A DNA stretch of 19,061 nt from Enorma sp964624825 (GTDB lineage: Bacteria > Actinomycetota > Coriobacteriia > Coriobacteriales > Coriobacteriaceae): NCBI GenBank assembly GCA_964624825.1, contig CAZUYD010000032.1, forward strand, positions 1 through 19,061, given 5' to 3'. Below, piece by piece: positions 14,563 through 19,061 of this stretch; the stretch's first letter is position 1; every line of letters starts with the position of its first letter. Below the pieces are notes generated by a model. That model was not told the DNA's origin. It searched no databases and saw nothing but the letters and a program-made list of their open reading frames with translations. The position numbers and the translations under genes were made by a program.

Positions 14563-15159
14563 CTACTTGGAGTAGAACTCGACGATGAGCTGCTCCTGAA
14601 TATCGGTGCTGATCTGCTCGCGGGTGGGCAGCGCAAGCACGTTACCAGAGAGCTTCTCGATGTCGACCTCAAGCCAACCGGGCACCTCGAAGCGCTCGGA
14701 CTGGATGAGGGCCTCCTTGATGGGGAGGAGGTCGCGATACTTCTCGCCGACAGCGATGACGTCACCGGGCTTGACGAGATACGACGGAATGTCAACGCGA
14801 CGGCCGTTCACGGTGAAGTGGCCATGGGTCACCGTCTGACGCGCCTCGCGACGCGTGCGGGCAAACCCGAGACGGAAGACCACGCTGTCAAGACGGCTCT
14901 CGAGAAGAACCATGAGGTTCTCACCGGTGATGCCGTTCATCTTGCGGGCGCGCTCGTAATAGCGATGGAACTGCTTCTCCAGTACGCCGTAGATGAATTT
15001 TGCCTTCTGCTTCTCGCGCAGCTGCATGCCGTACTCGGATTCCTTGCGGCGACGCTTGGGCTGGCGGATAGATTCCTTTTTGCTGCTGTACCCGAGCTCA
15101 ACGGGATCGACCCCGAGCTGGCGGCAGCGCTTAAGAACAGGAGTCCTGTCGATTGCCAT
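14563..15159 (-). CDS. rpsD: Small-subunit ribosomal protein uS4
   Basis: uS4 is a primary 16S rRNA-binding protein of the 30S body and often the translational autoregulator of the alpha operon. The 198-residue protein has an N-terminal domain with RKESEYGMQLREKQKAKFIY and a clear S4 fold (ENLMVLLESRLDSVVFRLGF, then RREARQTVTHGHFTVNGRRV). It is the zinc-free form: the start region has one cysteine (KRCRQLG) and no CxxC pairs. The ATG at 15159 is preceded by an AAAGGA sequence about 10 bases away. It is placed between rpsK and rpoA, as in many actinobacteria and proteobacteria and unlike Bacillus. Confidence 0.98.
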   Translation of the reverse strand: MAIDRTPVLKRCRQLGVDPVELGYSSKKESIRQPKRRRKESEYGMQLREKQKAKFIYGVLEKQFHRYYERARKMNGITGENLMVLLESRLDSVVFRLGFARTRREARQTVTHGHFTVNGRRVDIPSYLVKPGDVIAVGEKYRDLLPIKEALIQSERFEVPGWLEVDIEKLSGNVLALPTREQISTDIQEQLIVEFYSK

Positions 15160-15179
15160 GGTAATGCGATCCTTTCAAA

Positions 15180-15587
15180 CTACACGCGGCGACGCTTCTT
15201 AGGGCGGCAACCGTTGTGCGGGACGGGGGTCTTGTCCTGGATGCTCGTGACCTCGAGACCAGCTGCCTGCAACGAGCGAATAGCGGTCTCGCGACCCGAA
15301 CCCGGGCCCTTCACGAAGACGGCGACCTTGTGCATGCCATGCTCCATGGCAGCCTTAGCGCACGCCTCTGCAGCCATCTGGGCGGCAAACGGGGTGCTCT
15401 TACGCGAACCCTTGAAACCCACCTGGCCGGCCGACTTCCAGGCAATGACGTTGCCCTGCGGATCGGTGATGGAAATGATCGTGTTGTTGAACGTGGAATG
15501 GATGTGGGCCTGTCCCACGGAGATATTCTTGCGGTCGGCGCGCTTGACGCGAGTCACGGCGCCGCGCTTGTTCTTAGCTGTAGCCAT
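15180..15587 (-). CDS. rpsK: Small-subunit ribosomal protein uS11
   Basis: uS11 is part of the 30S platform near the E site. The 135-residue protein has a basic N-terminus and then GQAHIHSTFNNTIISITDPQ, GFKGSRKSTPFAAQMAAEAC and the C-terminal TPVPHNGCRPKKRRRV, all diagnostic. It has normal length. The gene starts 14 bases after rpsM and precedes rpsD by 20 bases. Confidence 0.98.
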   Translation of the reverse strand: MATAKNKRGAVTRVKRADRKNISVGQAHIHSTFNNTIISITDPQGNVIAWKSAGQVGFKGSRKSTPFAAQMAAEACAKAAMEHGMHKVAVFVKGPGSGRETAIRSLQAAGLEVTSIQDKTPVPHNGCRPKKRRRV

Positions 15588-15601
15588 CTGGTAAGCGCTC
15601 C

Positions 15602-15976
15602 TTATTTCTTCTTCTTGGCACCGATCTGGCGCTTCGGACCCTTACGGGTGCGCGCGTTGGTGTGCGTGCGCTGACCGCGGACCGGCAGGCCCTTGCGGTG
15701 ACGCAGGCCGCGATAGCAGCCGATGTCCATAAGGCGCTTGACGTTCTGGTTACGCTCACGACGAAGGTCGCCCTCGATCATGAGGTGCTGCTCGTCGATA
15801 TACTTGCGAATCGCGTCCACTTCCTCCTCGGTGAGGTCGCGAACGCGCGTATCCGGGTTGATGTTCGTTTCGGCGCAGATCTTAGACGCCGTGGTGCGGC
15901 CGATGCCGTAAATGTAGGTCAGACCAATCTCGATGCGCTTCTCACGCGGAAGGTCGACACCGCTAATACGGGCCAA
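15602..15976 (-). CDS. rpsM: Small-subunit ribosomal protein uS13, TTG start
   Basis: uS13 lies in the head of the 30S subunit and contacts the 50S subunit and P-site tRNA. The 124-residue protein is complete: MARISGVDLPREKRIEIGLT at the start, YIYGIGRTTASKIC, the helix-hairpin-helix region and CYRGLRHRKGLPVRGQRTHT near the end, with a basic tail GAKKKK. The start codon is TTG at 15976, with AGGAG 7 bases upstream. The first codons (TTG GCC CGT ATT AGC) match the family N-terminus and no ATG is available in that place. It begins 15 bases after rpmJ. Confidence 0.97.
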   Translation of the reverse strand: MARISGVDLPREKRIEIGLTYIYGIGRTTASKICAETNINPDTRVRDLTEEEVDAIRKYIDEQHLMIEGDLRRERNQNVKRLMDIGCYRGLRHRKGLPVRGQRTHTNARTRKGPKRQIGAKKKK

Positions 15977-15991
15977 TGTGTATCTCCTCTC

Positions 15992-16105
15992 TTACCCCTG
16001 GCGCTGCTTGTGGCGCGGATTCTCGCAAATCACGAGCACCCTACCGTGGCGCCGGATGATCTTGCACTTGTCGCACATCTTCTTAACCGAAGGACGTACC
16101 TTCAT
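15992..16105 (-). CDS. rpmJ: Large-subunit ribosomal protein bL36
   Basis: This 37-residue protein is the smallest of the 50S subunit. The translation begins MKVRPSVKKMCDKCKIIRRH and continues GRVLVICENPRHKQRQG. The zinc ligands Cys11, Cys14, Cys27 and His32 are all present, so it is the zinc-binding form. The ATG at 16105 has AAGGGAG close upstream. It lies between infA and rpsM, the standard order. It is easily missed because of its size. Confidence 0.97.
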   Translation of the reverse strand: MKVRPSVKKMCDKCKIIRRHGRVLVICENPRHKQRQG

Positions 16106-16184
16106 CGTTCTCCCTTTCGGTAGTGCTCAAACTACACCTACTATGTACTCGTCCAGCCGCAGACGTGAATTACCTTGCTGGTCT

Positions 16185-16209
16185 GCGCAGCAGTGAGCAG
16201 CTGCTGCGC
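16185..16209 (-). repeat. Hairpin between infA and rpmJ
   Basis: GCGCAGCAG (16185-16193) and CTGCTGCGC (16201-16209) pair perfectly over 9 bp around a 7-base loop, just 8 bases after the infA stop. No T-run follows in the direction of transcription, so it is more likely an mRNA processing or stabilising structure, or a partial attenuator, than a full terminator. Confidence 0.6.
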
Positions 16210-16217
16210 GTGCGCTG

Positions 16218-16442
16218 TTATTTGTAGCGATAGGTGATGCGGCCGCGCGTGAGGTCGTAGGGGGAAAGCTCCACCACAACCTTATCGCCGGGAAGGATGC
16301 GGATATAGTTCATGCGGATCTTGCCCGAGATGGAGCAGAGCACCGTATGCCCATTACCCAGATCGACACGGAACATCGCGTTGGGAAGCGGCTCGGTGAC
16401 CGTACCCTCGAGCTCGATTGCGTCTTCCTTCTTCACGTGCAC
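16218..16442 (-). CDS. infA: Translation initiation factor IF-1
   Basis: IF-1 binds the A site of the 30S subunit during initiation. The single OB-fold is complete, with KKEDAIELEGTVTEPLPNAM, FRVDLGNGHTVLCSISGKIR, then MNYIRILPGDKVVVELSPYD and LTRGRITYRYK at the end. The likely start is the GTG at 16442 (74 residues), preceded by a weak GAGAG 6 bases upstream. A second in-frame GTG at 16436 would give 72 residues, closer to the family norm but with poorer spacing. It lies between map and rpmJ, separated from map by 149 bases, which may include an internal promoter. Confidence 0.96.
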   Translation of the reverse strand: MHVKKEDAIELEGTVTEPLPNAMFRVDLGNGHTVLCSISGKIRMNYIRILPGDKVVVELSPYDLTRGRITYRYK

Positions 16443-16489
16443 ACCGTTCTCTCGTACTGACAGCAGCGACTAATGATACCTCATCTTTG

Positions 16490-16504
16490 TACCATATCAT
16501 GGTA
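16490..16504. promoter_or_regulatory. Dyad in the map-infA gap
   Basis: TACCAT (16490-16495) and ATGGTA (16499-16504) are inverted repeats with a 3-base spacer, about 50 bases upstream of infA. A further CCATGGTAAC lies at 16520-16529. The surrounding stretch 16470-16510 is AT-rich within an otherwise GC-rich operon, so it is a candidate internal promoter or operator for infA. Confidence 0.35.
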
Positions 16505-16591
16505 TTTTCATACGGAACCCCATGGTAACCCAACACCGGGCATCAGATCACCATCTGGTCTATGACCGTGCGGCACGGAGCCTCCCCCGAC

Positions 16592-17380
16592 CTACATCTC
16601 GCCACCCTGCATGGAGCACCACGCACCATGAGCGTCGGCGGTGAGCACCACCGGGCCGTCGTTGGTGATGGCGATGGTGTTCTCGTAATGCGCCGCGGGA
16701 AGATGGTCGTTCGTGGTGACGATCCAGCCGTCTGCGCCCGTGCTCACATGATGCGTGCCCATGGTGATCATGGGCTCGATCGCAATGACCATGCCGGCCT
16801 CGAGGCGAACGCCCCTCCCCTTCTTGCCGTAGTTGGGGACGTTCGGCTCCTCGTGCATCACATGGCCGACACCATGACCCACGTACTCGCGAAGCACGCC
16901 GTAGCCATGACTCTCCGCAAGCGTCTGGATCGCATGGCCGATATCGCCGACGCGGTTGCCCGGCACGGCCTGGGCGATACCCGCTTTCAGGCAATCGAGC
17001 GTGACCTCGCACAGCGCCTTCACCTCAGATGAGGGATTGCCCACGTAGAACGTCCACGCGTTATCGCCCACCCAGCCATCTACGATGGCCCCGGTATCGA
17101 CAGACAGGATATCGCCGTCGCGCAAAATCACGTCGGGGTTAGGGATGCCGTGAACCACCGCATCGTTCAGCGAGGCGCAGATGCTGCCGGGGAACCCACC
17201 GTACCCCTTAAAGGCAGGAGTGCCCCCATGCATGCGGATGATCTGCTCGGCGAGCTGATCGAGCTCGAAGGTCGACACGCCGGGACGAACCATCGCCCCA
17301 ACGTGGCGGAGCGCCATCTTGGACAGCGCTCCCGCCTTCTTCATGTCTTCAATATCTTCCGGAGCCTTGATTTTGATCAT
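16592..17380 (-). CDS. map: Type I methionine aminopeptidase
   Basis: This cytoplasmic metalloprotease removes the initiator methionine from nascent proteins. The 262-residue pita-bread fold is complete. The five metal ligands are visible: Asp95 and Asp106 (SVDTGAIVDGWVGDNAWTF), His169 (YVGHGVGHVMHEEPNVPNYG), Glu202 (VIAIEPM) and Glu233 (HYENTIAIT). About 15 extra residues follow the usual end, including one cysteine (DAHGAWCSMQGGEM). The ATG at 17380 overlaps the adk stop by four bases (ATGA), so the two genes are probably translationally coupled. The order adk-map-infA is classical for the spc operon of Gram-positive bacteria. Confidence 0.98.
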   Translation of the reverse strand: MIKIKAPEDIEDMKKAGALSKMALRHVGAMVRPGVSTFELDQLAEQIIRMHGGTPAFKGYGGFPGSICASLNDAVVHGIPNPDVILRDGDILSVDTGAIVDGWVGDNAWTFYVGNPSSEVKALCEVTLDCLKAGIAQAVPGNRVGDIGHAIQTLAESHGYGVLREYVGHGVGHVMHEEPNVPNYGKKGRGVRLEAGMVIAIEPMITMGTHHVSTGADGWIVTTNDHLPAAHYENTIAITNDGPVVLTADAHGAWCSMQGGEM

Positions 17381-18003
17381 AGACCAAGCGCTTCCTTCAC
17401 GTCTGCATACACGTCGTCGATGGAGCGCGCTCCGTCAACGACCTTGAGCAGCCCTTGGCCGCGGTAGTACTCCACCAGCGGGCTCGTGGACCTCTTGTAC
17501 ACGTCAAGACGGTTCTGAATCGTCTCGGGCTTGTCATCATCGCGCTGGTACATCTCCCCGCCGCAGCTGGGGCAGGTGACGTCCGTCGCGGTGCCGGTAT
17601 ATCCGCAGGCGCGGCATGCGCGGCGCGCGGAGAGGCGCTCCACGATGACGGCGGGCTCGACGTCGATGAGCAGCGCGCAGTCGATGGAGCGACCAAGCGT
17701 CGCGAGCTCGGAATCGAGCGTCACGGCCTGCACGGTATTGCGCGGGAACCCGTCGAGGATGAAGCCCCGCTGCGCGTCGTCGGCCGCAAGGCGCTCCTTC
17801 ACCAGGTCGATGACGAGCTGGTCGGGCACGAGCTCGCCTGCATCCATGTATTGCTTCGCCTGGACACCAAGCTCGGTTCCGGCCTTGACGGCAGCGCGGA
17901 GCAGATCGCCCGTCGAAATATGCGCGACGCCGAAGTCGGACACGAGGAGCTGAGCCATGGTGCCCTTGCCGGCGCCCGGAGCACCCAACAGTACGATATT
18001 CAT
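17377..18003 (-). CDS. adk: Adenylate kinase, zinc-binding LID
   Basis: This enzyme interconverts ATP and AMP with two ADP in the cytoplasm. The 208-residue protein has the P-loop GAPGAGKGT (7-15), the AMP-binding segments HISTGDLLRAAV and GFILDGFPRN (80-89), and a long LID. The LID carries four cysteines, Cys130, Cys133, Cys144 and Cys147 (CRACGYTGTATDVTCPSCGG), so it should bind zinc as in Gram-positive enzymes. The ATG at 18003 has GGAGATGAG upstream. It begins 18 bases after secY and overlaps map by four bases. Confidence 0.98.
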   Translation of the reverse strand: MNIVLLGAPGAGKGTMAQLLVSDFGVAHISTGDLLRAAVKAGTELGVQAKQYMDAGELVPDQLVIDLVKERLAADDAQRGFILDGFPRNTVQAVTLDSELATLGRSIDCALLIDVEPAVIVERLSARRACRACGYTGTATDVTCPSCGGEMYQRDDDKPETIQNRLDVYKRSTSPLVEYYRGQGLLKVVDGARSIDDVYADVKEALGL

Positions 18004-18021
18004 GGTTTACTCATCTCCGCC

Positions 18022-19061
18022 TTACTTGAAGAATCCGTCGTAGTCATACATCTTGAGCTGGCTCTCGACCTTATCGACCGTATCGAGCACGACGCCGACC
18101 ATGATGAGCACCGATGTGCCACCGAATGCCTGGATGAGCTCGTTGCCCGTGAGCGAGAACACGATAGACGGCACGATCGCGATGAAGGCCAAGAAGACCG
18201 CGCTGGGAAGCGTAATCTTGCTGAGCGTGTTCTTAATGTAGTTCGCGGTCGCCCGTCCGGGGCGCACGCCGGGGATGAAACCGCCCTGGCGCTTAAGGTT
18301 CTCGGCCGTCTCGTCGGGATTGAAAATCATCGACGTGTAGAAGTACGCGAAGAACACGATGAGGACCACATTCAAGATCCAGTTGATCCAGCCCGAGGCG
18401 AGCGCGTTCGCGAACGTTTGGACCCAGCCTACGTTGGGGAAGAACACCGCGATCTGAGCCGGCAGATACAGCAGCGCGCTCGCGAAGATGATCGGCACGA
18501 CGCCGGCCGTGTTCACCTTGATGGGCAGATACGTGGACTGGCCACCCATTATGCGACGTCCCACCACGCGCTTGGCGTACTGCACCGGAATGCGGCGCTG
18601 CCCGCGCTCGAGGAACACGATGAACGGGATGACGCACAGGATGACCACGATGATGATCGCAGTCACGGCGACACCGTTCGTCCCCTCGGAGAGCGAGGAG
18701 AAGATCGACTGCGGAAGCCCCGCCATGATGTTCGCGAAGATGATGAGCGACATGCCGTTGCCGATGCCGCGCTGGGTGATGAGCTCACCGATCCACATGA
18801 TGAGCATGGAGCCCGCCGTGAGCGTGCCCACGACCATGATGTCGAAGATGATCTCGGGAGCGCCGGCATTCGCGAAGCTGATGCCGTAGTTCTTGAACAG
18901 GAACAGATAGCCGGTAGCGTTCAGGATGGAGAGCGCGAGCGTAAGGTAGCGAGAATACTGGGTGATCTTCATCTGCCCGACCTCGCCCTCGCGGGCGAGC
19001 TCGTGCAGGCTCGGAACCACGCTCTGCAGGAGCTGCATGATGATGGAGCTCGTGATGTAGG
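18022..19061 (-). CDS. secY: Preprotein translocase channel SecY (5' end outside window)
   Basis: SecY is the protein-conducting channel of the Sec translocon in the cytoplasmic membrane. About 345 residues are visible, beginning within YITSSIIMQLLQSVVPSLHE, the second membrane segment, so roughly 80 N-terminal residues lie beyond the window. An ATG at 19038 is internal and not the start. Family marks include GNGMSLIIFANIMAGLP, FLERGQRRIPVQYAKRVVGR, STYLPIKVNTAGVVPIIFAS, FNPDETAENLKRQGGFIPG and IRPG-like VRPGRATANYI. The C-terminus ends YDGFFK. It heads the visible part of the operon and is followed by adk after 18 bases. Confidence 0.97.
   Translation of the reverse strand, partial: YITSSIIMQLLQSVVPSLHELAREGEVGQMKITQYSRYLTLALSILNATGYLFLFKNYGISFANAGAPEIIFDIMVVGTLTAGSMLIMWIGELITQRGIGNGMSLIIFANIMAGLPQSIFSSLSEGTNGVAVTAIIIVVILCVIPFIVFLERGQRRIPVQYAKRVVGRRIMGGQSTYLPIKVNTAGVVPIIFASALLYLPAQIAVFFPNVGWVQTFANALASGWINWILNVVLIVFFAYFYTSMIFNPDETAENLKRQGGFIPGVRPGRATANYIKNTLSKITLPSAVFLAFIAIVPSIVFSLTGNELIQAFGGTSVLIMVGVVLDTVDKVESQLKMYDYDGFFK

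Noticed and set aside
1..19061. CRISPR array, rRNA or tRNA genes
   Set aside because: No regularly spaced repeat series and no tRNA- or rRNA-like sequence was seen on either strand; the only regular repeat is the two-unit tandem at 82-121.

Overview
The window is GC-rich bacterial DNA that looks like a chromosome segment of a Coriobacteriia-type actinobacterium (Collinsella/Olsenella-like). I infer this from the high GC content, the gene order secY-adk-map-infA-rpmJ-rpsM-rpsK-rpsD-rpoA-rplQ, the KMSKS-type tyrosyl-tRNA synthetase and the ECF transporter genes followed by truA. The genus is an inference and was not checked against any database.

Right half (about 9163-19061, all minus strand). 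This is the distal part of the spc/alpha ribosomal superoperon. In transcription order it has secY (5' end outside the window), adk, map (4-bp overlap with adk), infA, rpmJ, rpsM (TTG start), rpsK, rpsD, rpoA and rplQ, then a rho-independent terminator. Beyond it lies one long gene that fuses two ECF ATPases and the EcfT transmembrane subunit into a single polypeptide. truA follows 29 bases later. truA is interrupted by exactly 100 N flanked by two identical 55-base copies. Removing one copy and the N run restores a perfect 272-residue TruA, so this is an assembly scar and not biology.

Middle (about 6656-9166). There is a possible 40-codon ORF overlapping the truA stop, a family 2 glycosyltransferase, and argR, all on the minus strand. 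They are separated by non-coding DNA rich in palindromes. An AT-rich stretch upstream of argR carries a plausible promoter and an operator-like inverted repeat.

Left half (1-6775). A class A penicillin-binding protein (plus strand, strong terminator) is divergent from a polytopic membrane protein resembling DUF6056/GT-C proteins (minus strand). tyrS and then an orphan small serine recombinase follow on the minus strand. The recombinase lies between a GC-rich 18-bp stem-loop on its upstream side and a dense set of nested inverted and tandem repeats on its downstream side, which may be its recombination site.

Most of the window is core housekeeping. The parts most worth a second look are the triple ECF fusion, the repeat structures around the serine recombinase, the structured DNA upstream of tyrS and argR, and the assembly gap in truA. 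I found no rRNA, tRNA, CRISPR array or transposase gene.
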